Made by a program: the position numbers and the translations under genes
Part shown: positions 1-11,285 of the stretch, in pieces
Numbering within the stretch: position 1 is the first letter of the stretch
How the letters are laid out: each line of letters opens with the position of its first letter
Notes under the pieces: generated by a model
The model's input: the letters and a program-made list of their open reading frames with translations, nothing else
The model's database searches: none
Told to the model about the DNA's origin: nothing
Assembly (NCBI RefSeq): GCF_037126465.1
Contig: NC_088202.1
Coordinates: 26,086,213 to 26,150,212 of the forward strand
Origin: Ornithodoros turicata
Taxonomy: Eukaryota; Arthropoda; Arachnida; Ixodida; Argasidae
DNA length: 64,000 bases
Reading direction: 5' to 3'

Positions 1-172
1 GATATATTGTCTTCAGACTTCCACGAGATCTCCGAATCAAACATCTTCAGGCGTTATTCAGAATTCGCCGTGTTTGTGCCGGCAAGCCGCACACGGAGCG
101 CGAGAGATATTTGACGTCACGCGCTCCTCAGATTTTCCCGCAATGCTTGGCGCGCTCCATGGGCGATCGTGT
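1..172. repeat. dispersed repeat, copy A
   Basis: This stretch aligns by eye with 41,983-42,175 at roughly 80-85% identity. Shared blocks include TTCAGACTT, CGAATCAAACATCTT, GAATTCGCCGTGTTT, GAGAGATAT and TGACGTCACGCGCTCCTCAG, followed by GCGCTCCATGGGCGATC. No coding content is seen. It is probably a piece of an interspersed non-autonomous element; its left end lies outside the window. Confidence 0.75.
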
Positions 173-457
173 CGGGTGGGCGGCCCAGCGCTCTCGTAAT
201 CGTCAGAAATATGGCCATCCGCACAGCGTACTTGCAAAATACTAGTGGCACCATAATTTTACATAATATTTACACCTTGTTCGGTCCCCTTTTTGCAATG
301 GACAAATTTCGTTTCCGTTGTCCTTTAAGTATTCGTGTTATAGCGCTCAGCAGCAATATGGTGTCATACCAACAGGCCCAGATTTCGTCAGTCTTAGAGC
401 ATTGGTGCACTGCTCCGCGCAAGAAATATGTAAACCGAAACCGATTAATTACTCAGA

Positions 458-1449
458 AAAAACAACAACAACAACTTTATTTTCGGCCTTGGAGAGTGGG
501 GAGTTTCATCGCAACAGGCGATACTCTACCCCAGTGCTTGGTGGAATGGGGGGAATAAAATAACGAGCCCCTTTACAATAACGATCGAAGTCCGATGGTG
601 TCCAGAAATGTCAGAAGAGCTTTGAGCGCAGAGCGTTGCTGGGCTGGATTGGGCCAGGGACCAAGCAATTTCGGTAGGGAGAAAGGGCGAGAGTCCAGCT
701 GACGAAGAGACTCGGAGAGTGTGATTCGGGAAGGTTCGTAGTGAGGGCAATGAAGAAGAATGTGCTCCAGATCCTCAAGAGCACCACAGTGGCAACAGGT
801 GGGAGAATCAATTTGTCTCAAGCGGTAACGCCACTGAGCTGTAAAGGCCACATCGAGGCGCATGCGGTGGATTAATGCAGCATCCTGACGAGATGTGTTT
901 CGTGGCATGCGGAAAGCGAGCATGGGATCCACTCTGTTCAACATAGAGGGGGGAAGAATGTCGGTTGTCCGTTGGCGGGAAGCCAGGGGTGTCACTAGAC
1001 GTCGCAGAATTGAACGGCGGTCTCCTCTGAGCAGAACAATACGGGTCCGGTTCCGAGACGAGAGTGCTGCTTCTGCGGCGCTGTCGGCCTGCTCGTTCCC
1101 CACGACACCACAATGGGCTGGAACCCACTGGAGAACGAGCCTGTGGCCTGCGGCGTAGATAGTGTGGTAAGCCATTAACACGTCGGTGACTAGGGGTGCA
1201 GATGGGCCTCGTAGGCCGGAGGTTTCAATTGCTTGAAGTGCAGATTTGGAGTCTGTAAAGACTGCCCATTCCCGTGGTGGAAAATCAGCGATGTGTTGTA
1301 GAAAGAAAAGGATGACATAGAGTTCCGCAGCTGTGGAGGAGGTTGGATGTGAAAGGCGTCTTCCGTGCACGACGCCTTCGGATGGAATGACGAAGGCTGA
1401 GGCGGACTTGTTGTTTCGGGATGCGCCATCAGTATATGCTGCCGTAAAC
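458..1449 (-). mobile_element. 5'-truncated I-group LINE, 3' end
   Basis: A retrotransposon fragment reading on the minus strand. It begins abruptly inside the RNase H domain near 1,449 and ends near 458 in an A-rich (AAC)n-type tail, seen on the plus strand as a run of AACAAC followed by CTTTATTTT. 5' truncation with a simple-sequence tail is the usual outcome of target-primed reverse transcription. An RNase H domain places it in the I/R1-like LINE group. Confidence 0.8.
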
Positions 1450-1475
1450 GAATTAATTAATCGAAAAATCACCAA
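573..1475 (-). pseudogene. LINE RNase H and C-terminal zinc-finger region (partial ORF2)
   Basis: A 300-codon open frame whose first dozen residues are probably flanking DNA. The RNase H catalytic acids are all present: YTDGAS near residue 15, TAAEL near 49, FTDSKSAL near 73, and VGNEQAD near 125, preceded by the typical WVPAHCG. A Cys/His cluster near 225-240 (CCHCG then HILLHC) is the zinc-finger-like motif common at the C-terminus of I- and R1-like ORF2 proteins. In a full element this domain follows the reverse transcriptase and removes the RNA template. Endonuclease and reverse transcriptase are missing, so this copy cannot move by itself. The long open frame suggests a fairly recent insertion. 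Confidence 0.85.
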
Positions 1476-1499
1476 GTGTGTATGCGTTTTTTCTTTTTA

Positions 1500-3216
1500 A
1501 TATCTTTCGCTGAAGGTCCCGATGCGCAAAACAGATGTTCCGTAAGAACGCGAAGTAAAATTTAAAAGTTCGGGTGTTTGTTTAATTAGTGAGCGTACGC
1601 AAATGAGTTGCTCACTACTCAGTACATGGCCGATGTCCCAAGGATATTTCTCAAACAGAAATTCCTTCGATAGCGCCACCTGTTCACGAACTATTCAGCC
1701 GGGGGATTTTCGTGAAACATTCGGCATACGCATTATGAAAAGATGGGTTCAGTCAAACGCCGCCCCTGCATGACATTCAGTCTCGATCAAGGTCGCTACA
1801 AACAAGTTTTGTTATCAGGTAACTCGGCTGTACACATCTGTGTGTGATACTTCACATTATCTCGTCAGTGCACTAATATATGGCGTAACCGATATTGCAT
1901 GTGTTGTTGGGTCTTGATTTCGTGACCGTGAAAGCGCGATACGTCATAGTAACCCGTGTAAGACCCGCATGACGGCGTTGTTGTCGATCATCGCCCGCTT
2001 TTATCGTCTCCATTCGTCCGGCAATATTAAGCTGCTCAAAATATTGTAATCGCGGATGCGAGATACAGGGCGCGATATCGACCTTCACGTGAGTTCAAAG
2101 TGAGTGTGAGGGCGGTGCGCCTTATCAGATAATTGTGATCATGAGTGATCGTGAGCCAAAATACCGACCTCTGCACAGCGATGACGTGACCAACGCTCGC
2201 CAAGACGATCTTCTGGCCGTGTTTGATCGCCGCAGACCCCCACAAACACTCTCGGTAACCCCTGAAAGCCCCCGAACCACACTTTGGGAATCAATGATGA
2301 TGATGATGATGATGATGATGAATTGCTGAATGATGCTGAGGCTATGATTCTTCAGTAGCATTTGCAAGAGTCAACGGAACACCCTGTTCTACCCGACATA
2401 GTGATGTCAGAAATCATACTCATAAGCGAAAGTGGGGATATTCACCGTGGTTCTTTTTACCTAGTTGATTGTGGCGCGAAAGAGAAGCAGACGAACTCGG
2501 AGACAATCCCCTGCGCCGGTGCTCCCATTCATGTGCCCGATATACATCCTGATGTTACCAGCGGTCTCCTTAGCTGTCAAGTATTTCATCGTTCTTTAAA
2601 ACTCGTTTATTTAATATATAAGTAGTTTTCACAAGAGGATCTTGGCCAGGTAGACTATGAAACGGTGCCAAGCATTATCCTATCCGTCTCATACACAGGT
2701 TTTTGGATGCGATAGCCCCTCTAGCGAGATCCAACGCCATAGCGTCAACGTTTTTCATGTGCAGCCCGCTCACGTCTGTACCCTCGTGTGTTTCATTAAT
2801 GTTTAAACAAAAGAGAAAAGCACGCTCTACGTGTGCTCTTTCTTCAGTCAGAAGTCCCAGTATCCGTTGCGTATGCGCAGCATTCCGTGCTAACTGTGCA
2901 TGACACTTTGTGCAATATGGGTATAATGACTAAGTCTAAGACAAATTTACTATTTGCAGACTTTATCCTCCCTTTTGACAACAAGCTTCCCAGAGTTTAA
3001 AGTGGTTCCTGGGATTTTCTAAGTAGTCTGTTGTTAACAGATACAACAGAAGATCACGTAGCCACATTCGGTACATTACTTTTGCTGACTAACACACGTC
3101 TATGTTATGAAAGTTTCATTAAAATATAGTTTCATGCATCACTTGTAACACGGACTCAGCTACAAACTTCAGTGAGTACCCATGAGATTTCGAATACACC
3201 CTCGACTGTGCAGTCC
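1500..3216. other. non-coding, nothing recognised
   Basis: No convincing gene, RNA or transposon was found here. The only distinctive object is the (ATG)9 run at 2,294-2,320. The 64-codon ORF covering that run owes its methionine stretch to the microsatellite and has no other support. Confidence 0.5.
2294..2320. repeat. (ATG)9 microsatellite
   Basis: Nine uninterrupted ATG units. Similar trinucleotide tails terminate the LINE at 62,503, so it could be an orphaned element tail, but no flanking element is recognisable. Confidence 0.9.
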
Positions 3217-4497
3217 CTACTTCGATTCCCTCGCTGCAGAGTTGCCCCGATATTGGGTGACGCTGGGCTTTTTCAGTCGTATCGACGTTGGCTTAATTAA
3301 TCGAGCTAAACTATCTGGAGTTCCAACAGCGTTACGTCCTCCACGTTGACGAACTGAAAACTCTTCTCTTGAAACATCCTTTTTTGGCAACATTGAACAT
3401 CCCAATGATGACATTTTAGCGTACTTTCGCTTTAGAATGTTTTTTTCGATAGCGTCTTCCAGGCTTCTGACATCTGCAGACTGAAGCGTTTCAGACTCTG
3501 AATCAGTAATGGCGTTTTCAATCCGTGCTTGAAAGAAAGACGAATCTGAGCCCTCAGATGTTGCGTACGAAGATGAAATGAAGACGGTCGGTGAGATTAC
3601 ACTGCGGAATTCAGGGGTCGGTGATACATCTTCGTACTTCCAGAATGGTGGAATGACAGATAAACTGCATCGCGAGTCAACTGCATTGGATGAAGGCAGT
3701 ACTGGATCCTGGTTTTCGGTCCAGCTTCCCTCACTGTGAGTTCTGTCGTGGGTAGCCACCTCTATCTCCGCACCACTGTGAATATCCCCAATGCTGGGGT
3801 CTGGTTTTCCTATGGTACCAGATGCGCTTGCAGAACGCGGGACATGATATTCTCCGGATGTCCCCTTTCCTTTCAGTGCTGCTCGGGTTGCGGACATCGT
3901 GGTCACCCTGGAGGTCTTCCCACGGGACGGAGCAAAGCGAGACAAACGATTATCTGATATGTCACATGTGACAGATTGATTGCATTTGAGGTTGCCTTCT
4001 GCACCGCTGTCGCCGAAACTTGAACGAAGACCAGGGAATGCATCCTGATGGGGTGATGCGTTCTCGTGGCCACCAGGAACTGAATGGGATGCGACATCAT
4101 CTTCGTTTGCACGCACATTGGACTTCCCCTTACGGTACGCCTCCGCTGGCATTCTTCGCAGACGTGGATTGTCGTTCTTATCGAGCGACGTCGGTGCCAA
4201 TGAAGGCTGCACGTTAACGCATACCAAGTCCTCGCCGTTAAACGATGACTCCAGATCCCGTGTCATTTTGTCATCGTCTATAGGATGATAGAGGTCCTTG
4301 ATGTGAGCGAATATCATGATAATGCATGCGCACAAAAAGAAGAATACTGACAGAAGGACTTCAGGGTTGATTCCATTTTTCCAGCCCAATGCCAAGATGA
4401 GGACAGCGAGTGCTGCTGTGAAAATAATGACGGATAATCCACCGTAATACCTCCACATATCCTTCTCCGTATCTAATAATAAATTTTGACCTTTCAT
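3217..4497 (-). CDS. predicted two-helix membrane protein with long Ser-rich tail
   Basis: An uninterrupted 426-codon ORF, the longest in the window with no transposon signature. Residues about 18-40 and 46-66 are strongly hydrophobic, separated by a short polar turn (KNGINPE). This suggests a helical hairpin or two-pass N-terminal anchor. The remaining 350 residues are hydrophilic, rich in Ser, Thr, Asp, Glu and Arg, and look largely disordered, as in a cytoplasmic tail. No signal peptide or catalytic motif is recognised. The ATG at 4497 precedes the first helix directly and no in-frame upstream ATG is evident; additional upstream exons cannot be excluded. I do not recognise the family. It is most likely a lineage-restricted host gene or a large last exon. 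Real coding status is probable from its length, not proven. Confidence 0.55.
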   Translation of the reverse strand: MKGQNLLLDTEKDMWRYYGGLSVIIFTAALAVLILALGWKNGINPEVLLSVFFFLCACIIMIFAHIKDLYHPIDDDKMTRDLESSFNGEDLVCVNVQPSLAPTSLDKNDNPRLRRMPAEAYRKGKSNVRANEDDVASHSVPGGHENASPHQDAFPGLRSSFGDSGAEGNLKCNQSVTCDISDNRLSRFAPSRGKTSRVTTMSATRAALKGKGTSGEYHVPRSASASGTIGKPDPSIGDIHSGAEIEVATHDRTHSEGSWTENQDPVLPSSNAVDSRCSLSVIPPFWKYEDVSPTPEFRSVISPTVFISSSYATSEGSDSSFFQARIENAITDSESETLQSADVRSLEDAIEKNILKRKYAKMSSLGCSMLPKKDVSREEFSVRQRGGRNAVGTPDSLARLIKPTSIRLKKPSVTQYRGNSAARESK

Positions 4498-5302
4498 GAT
4501 GACAGAGCAAAAGCCGTTGGAACGTCTTCTAAAGTCTTTTTCTTCTACGTCTTCTGACTGGTAACGCGGACATACTTTTCATCCTTCTCTTTGTTTTACG
4601 TTCCACGTGAAAAACGTTGTAGTTTGCAAAATAATGTGAATACACTTCGATTACACTAAAGCCAAAGATCAACCGGGACCATGTTTGCGTTTCTACATAA
4701 ACGAAGAGCGGGTCCGACGCACTGAATATCAGATATTCTGGAATTAGCAACTTCTAACAAGCTCTCTCAATAATGGATGCATATACCAGAAATCATTGGA
4801 GCGACTGCTTTATATCTACAGTAACAAAACTTCATTATTACATTACTAGAATCTACTGTTCGTCATTACTACTCACCATCACTATTACTTCGACAGAATT
4901 GCCTGTGGGCACAAATAAGTCATAATTCATATGTCGTTTCTAACGTTGATCGTATATTGGCTTTCCTACGTCGTGGTTTTAAGCTTGCAGTGTTATTATT
5001 TGAAATTGACTTGTATCTCATTGGTTAGGCCGAAACTTGAATATGTCGCTCCTGTCCATGACCCCCATCAACTATATTGCTGTAATCCTATCGAGGGTGT
5101 TCAAGACGGCGCTTTCTTCTGAACGATATTACCATGATCTCCAGCATCACAGAATGAAATCTCTCTCTCTGTCACCACTAAACTTATGTTGTTGATTATC
5201 AGGTCCGTGCCTTTTCATGCCTGCCTTTTCATGAAGTATTCATAAACATAATCTGCGCTTCACAAAGTTAAGCGCTCCTAGCCGTTCGAGAGTTAGCCTA
5301 TA
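4498..5302. other. non-coding, nothing recognised
   Basis: Moderately AT-rich. It would contain the promoter of the minus-strand ORF at 3217-4497, but I see no element I can name. Short ORFs here show no family resemblance. Confidence 0.4.
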
Positions 5303-5590
5303 CACTCTAAGAAAAAATTAGTAATTTTACTCCTTTGGAGGACTAAATGCATTGCAACACAAAATAGTCCCTTTCGGGAGTAAATACACGGGAGTAAGTG
5401 AATGTGACAGAGTGCATGAAGACTGCATTTCGCGCTCTGCCCTAATAGTCCTAGGTACATATTCGAGTACATACATGAAAATACTTTGCATCAAACCGTC
5501 AATCGTGACATATGGAGTGGTATAAAATCTTGGGACATACATAGGGCACAATTTGCGAAGAAATAAGCGCTAATTGTTTCTTACTCTGTG
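5303..5590. mobile_element. putative short inverted-repeat element (TACACTCTAAG end)
   Basis: The left end reads TA then CACTCTAAGAAAAAATTAG. The right end, read inward, is CACAGAGTAAGAAACAATTAG, so AAGAAA.AATTAG is shared as an inverted repeat. A left TA flank is clear; the right one is degraded. The interior and the sequence just beyond repeat the words GGAGTA/TACTCC and GGACTAAA. It resembles the other TACACTCT-ended elements in this window. The right boundary is uncertain. Confidence 0.45.
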
Positions 5591-7752
5591 TGGGTGGAAA
5601 ACTGGGAAGTTGGCTGAGATATGCAGCCGCATGCTATCAAATTGATCAAGAGCACACATTTACGTAGACTGTTGCATTCGGAAGACCATTTGCCAAGTTC
5701 AGTGACAATTTGCAGTCCTGGGGACTGAATGTCGGGGTTAGGGGACTAAAATAGGGAGTAATTGCAGTTCGCAATTCGAGACGGCAACCCTGCAACTCAC
5801 TAGGGCAAAGTCCCTTGGAATAATATTGACCGTGGGCCTATCTGAGATTTTTCCTGTTCAGATTTTTGTCACGCTCCGGCACAGCTCGTGCACGACTACT
5901 TCGGAGTTTCTTAGGGGCTTTTACAGATTCTTGAAGGAACTGTCGAAACCGTCCAGGTTGATTCCGAAACTATAGCACTGTTTTACTCCTCGTTCATCAC
6001 GGACAATAACGCCGAAAATCCGAGACGAATTTGTGGAGTAGTTTGTGCGCAATTTTATGCAATGCAGGGCAACAGAAGACGCCAGATGCTGAGAGTATGG
6101 CTGAGCTCCGGGTCTGGAAGTACGGGAAAACGTCATACGGACAGGTTCAGCCAGGGAGCAAATCTATGCGTTTTCGTCAATTGAATAGTGGCAGTTGACG
6201 AAAGGGCCCCAGCAGTGGGATTCGACCCTACACACTCCGATTGCCGTGATGTAACCCACACCCTGAATCTACGCGTTTCGTGCGATGGTTTGTCTTAAGC
6301 ACACACTCCTCATCGTCATCTAACTTTTCGAGGATAACACATATTGCACTTTCATCAGGCATTACATTACGTAAAGCTCATCCACATAATAGTATACTGA
6401 GTGTTTCCTTTATTCTTACGCATAATTTACAAAAAGGGCTATGTGAACAGCATTGAGTATACCGCTTTTACAGATCAGATGGGTTTTACGGGTTTTACAT
6501 TCACTGGAAGAGAATATCTTGTGGAACACGGGAGAGGAGACCAAGTAGGGATAACTTGTTTAATCGGCAGTGCCGGTATGAATAATCGTTCACTGTAAAT
6601 ACTGCATGACTGGTTACCTCAAATACATTGATTAACCCTAATTAGGGCTTTGGGTTGAACCAGAGGCAATTCTCTTTGAAAGCCGTTCTATTTTGTAAAA
6701 AAAAAACCGGAAAAACTGAAACGAGCAAGTACGTTCAAAATATCAATCGTCGACTTATGATGTGTACAAATAACTGAGCCGAAACAGCGTGCGTCAGGAG
6801 CGCAGGGTGAACAAAAGTAAATCCGAATGGAGCGATTTTTGACGCGAAAACGCGACGAACTCCGTTGCCAACGCCAGCGAAGATACTCCCGAAACACGCC
6901 TTGTGCGGCGTGCCCCCAGTGTTTCACGAACACACGAACGTAAGTGCGCACCGATGTTATATCTGAAAATATACAAGACAATTGCTAAAGTAAATGCATA
7001 TTTAAAATTACCTTGTAGTTTATATGTCACGTGTCACGTGTCGCGTCACACTATGATCCCGGTACGGTGAGGAAGCGGGGCGTAACGAACGCCGGTTGTC
7101 TCGCGGAACGTAGGTGGCGATGGGAGAAGACTACGTCGGACTCAAAACTAACCTTAAGACAAGACGGAAATTCTCGCAATGACTTGGCCGCTCTGTCAGC
7201 TTTCATTGCCGATAGACCACCCCAACTTCTGGCAGTGTCGTGACGCCGAGCGTTTATTTATTTATTTATTTTTCTACGTTCCTTGATAGAGGCTAAACCA
7301 CATGGAGCGACGTTTGAGAGCGATCGTCGCTCACGACTTCGTCGCACCACAAAGCACGACAACGCGATGTCGCGCACACAGTATACCCAGACATGGGAGT
7401 CGTATGCCTGCTAATACGACGTTGATAAACATGTACAAAACAATTACGTATCACGACATGCAGCACACCTTGTACCGACTGGAAGCAGGGGTGCATTCAC
7501 TACTGAGAAAAGAAGCAGAAACCGTGCCTGTATGGGTGGCATAACTTTGGGCACCATGACCGCACCCCACTTAGGCTTCTTTTTCGTTTCACGTGCTCGG
7601 TGTATTCTGTCGTGCTCTTCGTCGCTGCTTTTCGTTTTTCTTTTCTTTATAATCGTTTTGTGGAGGCAGGTCGTGCCCACTCGACTTTTCAGAAATAACG
7701 TGCTAGTGGTGCGACAACCGGTATGTCCTGATTGGTGCTTCGTGGTCTGCTT
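5591..7752. other. non-coding accessory sequence
   Basis: No gene recognised. Holds a tRNA-like B box near 6,215 (minus), a (TTTA)n run at about 7,253-7,271, and near 7,290 the phrase GGCTAAACCACATGGAGCGA, which recurs near 16,020 inside the palindrome arm. GGACTAAA and GAGTAA words continue to about 5,760. Confidence 0.4.
6195..6262 (-). other. tRNA-like SINE remnant (B box)
   Basis: Read on the minus strand, GGGTCGAATCCC fits the polymerase III B-box consensus and sits in a small hairpin context like a T arm. About 40 bases upstream is a poor A-box-like sequence. No complete cloverleaf can be drawn, so this is not called as a tRNA gene. Confidence 0.3.
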
Positions 7753-7886
7753 TCAATCAATCAATCAATTTATTGTACTCCCAAAAGCCCCATACGGGCG
7801 CTACATGGGAGGAGTGGGTTACAGGAAGTGAAGAAAAAAATAATACATAGAAAAAAGGCAGTAAAACAGCAACAACAACAACGCCG

Positions 7887-8985
7887 CTATACAAGTAGGT
7901 TACATGAGTTATCGTAAATGACGCAAGATTTATACACGAGATGTCGTTTCAAATATCCTGAGGTGCGGTTAGCTTTGTTAACGATGGAGCTAACGTGGAC
8001 GTTCCAAGAAAGATCGTTTTGCAAATTAACACTCAGATACTTATATGATGCAGCGGACGAAATTATAGAACCGTTAAGGGAGTACGAGTGATTGAATTTT
8101 GGTGTTTTCCTACAAAATGGGACGTGGCAACACTTATCAATATTGAGTGACATTAATCACTTACTGCACCTGTGATCGATGAGGGTGAGGTCATCTTGAA
8201 GGATGAGATGGTCGTCGGAAGAGGAGATGCGGCGATAAAGGACACAGTCATCGGCAAAGAGACGTATGTTTGACTGTATGGACAAAGGAAGTTCATTAAT
8301 GAACAGGAGAAACAGGAGAGGTCCTAACACAGTACCCTGCGGTACACCGGAAGAGACTGGGCGGCCGTCTGAAAGTACGTTATTGGCGAAGACAGACAGC
8401 GAACGGGAACTCAGGAATGCAGAAATCCAAGATAATGTCGTGGAATCAATATTAAAGTTCCGCAGCTTGGTCATTAGTCGGCCATGAGGAACCCGGTCGA
8501 AGGCACGAGAGAAATCAAGGAATATGACGTCTACCTGTAGTGTGTTGTCCAGATTAGTATGAATATCGTGAATGAACGAGGCGGGTTGGGGTTCGCAGGA
8601 AAAGTGTTTGCGGAAGCCCTGTTAACAGGGAGAAATGAGGCCATTACACTCGAGACAGGACATTATGTTTGAATGTATTATATGTTGGAGAATTTTAGAT
8701 GGCACATTCGTTAGTGATATTGGACGATAATTGTTAGCGTCGTGCTTGTCATCTTTCTTCTAGATAGGGATGACTTTACCTACCCGCCAGTTCTCCGGGA
8801 CGACAGCAGAAGATAACGACTGCCGGAAGATAGCAGTTAGATAGGAAGAGGAGATGATTAGTGCCCTTTAAAATTTTACTGTTGATGCCATCGAAACCAC
8901 ATGACAAAGAAATGCGGAGCGAATCGATTAGCTTTAGCATACGGCTTTCAGATATGACGATCGGCTCCATGGGGGGACAGTACAT
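7887..8985 (-). pseudogene. CR1/L2-group reverse transcriptase, fragmented
   Basis: Open pieces at 8,776-8,985, 8,157-8,474 and 7,887-8,153 give consecutive reverse-transcriptase blocks. CGFDGINSKIL is the block before the fingers; SGVPQGTVLGPLLFLLFIN is the canonical block 4; RLFADDCVLY carries the metal-binding Asp pair; and the last piece has the thumb-like SYKYLSVNLQNDLSW. In an intact element this enzyme copies LINE RNA at the nicked target. Several frame changes between pieces show that the gene is dead. Confidence 0.85.
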
Positions 8986-9007
8986 GGAGAACAGCTTGGT
9001 ATGTCAC

Positions 9008-9192
9008 AATTAAAAATAATTAAAGAAACCCAGCGCTGGGTAGGACAAGGACAGAGAATAAAAACGACAAGGACCGGCACTCGGTGCCAGTCCCGTCAGT
9101 CAGTGCCGGCAGTGTGAGTGCCGGTCCTTGTCGTTTTTATTCTCTGTCCTTGTCCTATACCCAGCACTGAGGGTTTTTAATTCTTTTTAATT
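9008..9192. mobile_element. fold-back element inside the CR1/L2 LINE
   Basis: A nearly perfect inverted repeat. The left arm contains GGACAAGGACAGAGAATAAA and CGACAAGGACCGGCACTC; the right arm is its reverse complement; about 25 bases separate them. Ends are AT-rich (AATTAAA). It lies between the LINE linker and reverse-transcriptase segments, so it arrived after the LINE. The neighbouring PLE-end sequence suggests it may belong to the same PLE-associated family. Confidence 0.75.
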
Positions 9193-9230
9193 GAAACATG
9201 TACCAACCAGCCCAAACACTCGCTCTGTTG

Positions 9231-9381
9231 TAGATGGGTAGAAATCCAGCGAACCGGTAGAGATGTAGGAAGGAAGTTGCCTGAGGACAGAAGCCGCCGA
9301 TATTTCGAACAGAGACTGTTCTTCTGTTCGAGACTGTTCGAAATATCGGCGGCTTCTGTCCTGAGGCAACTCCCTTCCTAC
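9231..9381. mobile_element. PLE terminal-repeat fragment forming a 48-bp hairpin
   Basis: Begins with GATGGGTAGAAATCCAGCGA, the phrase that also bounds the PLE at 34,933 and 39,163. Positions 9,265-9,312 and 9,334-9,381 are inverted copies (48 bp, one or two mismatches) around a 21-base loop. Penelope-like elements often leave tandem or inverted copies of their pseudo-LTRs, which would explain this structure. Confidence 0.7.
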
Positions 9382-9399
9382 TCGCACTGTCGGTATGTC

Positions 9400-10640
9400 A
9401 GACGGACTTTCTGTTGAAAAGGCCTGCGCGAAAGTATAGCAAAGCAATTTTGCGCCCTGGTCAGGCGGGACAGTGCCCCTGCCTTCGTGAAGTAATATCT
9501 CATTATTGTTAGCTCTGGCTGGATTTATAGTGGAACAAAATTTTGGGGGGTTCTGAACAAGGAGCTTCGGAAGGTTCCAGGAAAAGAACTTGCGTTTCGC
9601 ATCTCTGACAGCGTGCTTGTAGGACTCGGCACATGAAATATACATCTCCCACAAGACGGCGGAATTCCTAGTTTTCGCTCTTCTGAAGAAGTATTTTTTT
9701 TTCTTTTTCAGTAATGATTTGATGGACTTGTTGTACCATGGGCCGCGGGATGAAGTTATGATGGACATAGACGGAACGTATCTCTCGACAAGGCTGGACA
9801 ACAGTGACTTATAGAAGAGCAAATTCTATCGACAGAGCGAGATGGCTGGCTTAAAAGAAATGGCTGAAGAGATGAAGAAAGAGCATCGTTTATGGCAGTG
9901 AAGTTGGCGCGGTCATATAGCCGAATCACCTTCTTGGTGGTACGACACTTCGGTGTTTCAGAACGTATATTAAAGTGAATGACACTGTGGTCGCTGGTGC
10001 CGGTCATGCATGTAACGGAACTAACAATATCTGGTACTGGGGACTACACCAAATCTAAAATATTTGCAGTGGTGTCTGTGACCCTGGTTGGGGACGATAT
10101 GATTTGGTGAAGATGAAAATCCAAAGACACACTGAAAAAATCTCTAGCAATGGTGGAACAACCGGGCATGACGCAAGGTATATTCCAGTCGATACCAGTA
10201 ATGTTAAAATCTCCCAGAAGCCCGAGTTTGTGTTTAGGACAGCGTATAGTAATATCAGATATAACAAGAGACGGCTCCCTTACAAAATCTGTGACATAAA
10301 CCGGCGGGCGGTACATATTCCCAACAGTACATTTGTGAGCCCGCACTGTACACACACCCAGACAATCTCAAGAACAGACCAGACTGGTATTAGATATCAA
10401 GAAAAGGTGTTTCTCACGGCAATGAGCACTCCCCCACCCCTTCCCCTACCTCTGTCTTTGCGATAGTAAGTGAAATTCGTGAAAGATGGCATTATCTCGG
10501 AGTCATTTACGTCGGAATTCAACCATGTTTCGGTGAGAAAAACAATATCAGAACAAGTGGATAAGACAAGATATTCAAGGTGATCTCTCTTGCCAAGAAT
10601 GCTACGAATATTAGTGTACAGGATGGAGGGGGAGAAGGTT
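9400..10640 (-). pseudogene. CR1/L2-group endonuclease and linker, fragmented
   Basis: On the minus strand near 10,640-10,440 the AP-endonuclease start is readable: NIRSILGKRDHLEYL, then LTETWL with the catalytic Glu, and an RKDRGRGRGGGVLIAV block. LLGDFNITGIDW near 10,225 is the Asp/Asn motif, and MTGTSDHSVIHF near 10,000 is the closing SDH motif. The linker ORF at 9,187-9,822 carries WYNKSIKSLLKKKKKYF and ends against the PLE-derived hairpin, whose sequence it reads into. The endonuclease nicks the target DNA for priming. Frame breaks near 10,390 and 10,010 inactivate it. Confidence 0.8.
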
Positions 10641-11040
10641 TGGGCGTAGGAATGTTAGGCACGCCGGGCTATCTGTTGGAACGTGCAGCAACAGTCCCAA
10701 GATCGGCGTCGGTATCGAACATCTTTCCCTCTATAGGGCTGTTGCACTGAAGTTTGCACAGCGCTATTTCGGCCCAAACGGCCGCGGATCCCAACAGTAA
10801 GGAGTTCCATCAGCGGGTTTTGCATGGTGTGTCAAACGGTATGGTGCCAAGGAAGCTACAAAACCTGTAGGATCTCAACAGAAAAAGCGGTGCTTCTTGA
10901 ACAGCGCGAACAACTCGAAACCGTGTACTTGAAAGTGCCGCGATGTCACTACCAATATAATTAGAATGCTACTGTATTACTGACTATGTTTTTAAATTAA
11001 CTTATTGTTTAACTGAGATGATATAATCGCCGTCACAAAT

Positions 11041-11285
11041 TAATATGATCCCAGATGTTGCGGGAGGAAAGGTATACAAAACGCTGAAGGTATAAACGTA
11101 ATATAGAAGTACTCTTTTATACCCTCAGCTGCCGTGGAAGGTATAGAATCAGTGATCTGTACCTTACACATGGTTTAAACAGGGTATAGACAATGGTGAT
11201 GAGGTATAAATGTCGTACTCTAAACCTTATTTATACCTTTTTTATACCTTTTATATACCTTTTCTTCTAACAGTGCAGGGCAATG
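11041..11285. repeat. GGTATA-word repeat element
   Basis: About a dozen copies of GGTATA or TATACC in both orientations within 245 bases, ending TTCTAACAGTG. The end resembles the TTAACAGTG ends of the GGTGTA elements at 12,301 and 50,353, suggesting a non-autonomous transposon of the same design. No left terminus was identified. Confidence 0.45.

Larger units (their letters stand above)
7753..10745 (-). mobile_element. decayed CR1/L2-group LINE
   Basis: Minus-strand order is endonuclease (10,640 to about 9,900), linker and reverse transcriptase (to about 7,890), then a short 3' UTR ending in the (ATTG)n tail at 7,753-7,780. The absence of RNase H after the reverse transcriptase, the FADD catalytic box and the ATTG tail fit the CR1/L2 group. 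Many frameshifts and stops make it inactive. Two fold-back insertions (9,008-9,192 and 9,231-9,381) interrupt the segment between linker and reverse transcriptase. The 5' end is truncated or unrecognisable beyond about 10,745. Confidence 0.8.

Noticed and set aside
2135..2329. ORF ending in a run of methionines
   Set aside because: The run is the (ATG)9 microsatellite; the preceding 50 residues show no similarity I can name.
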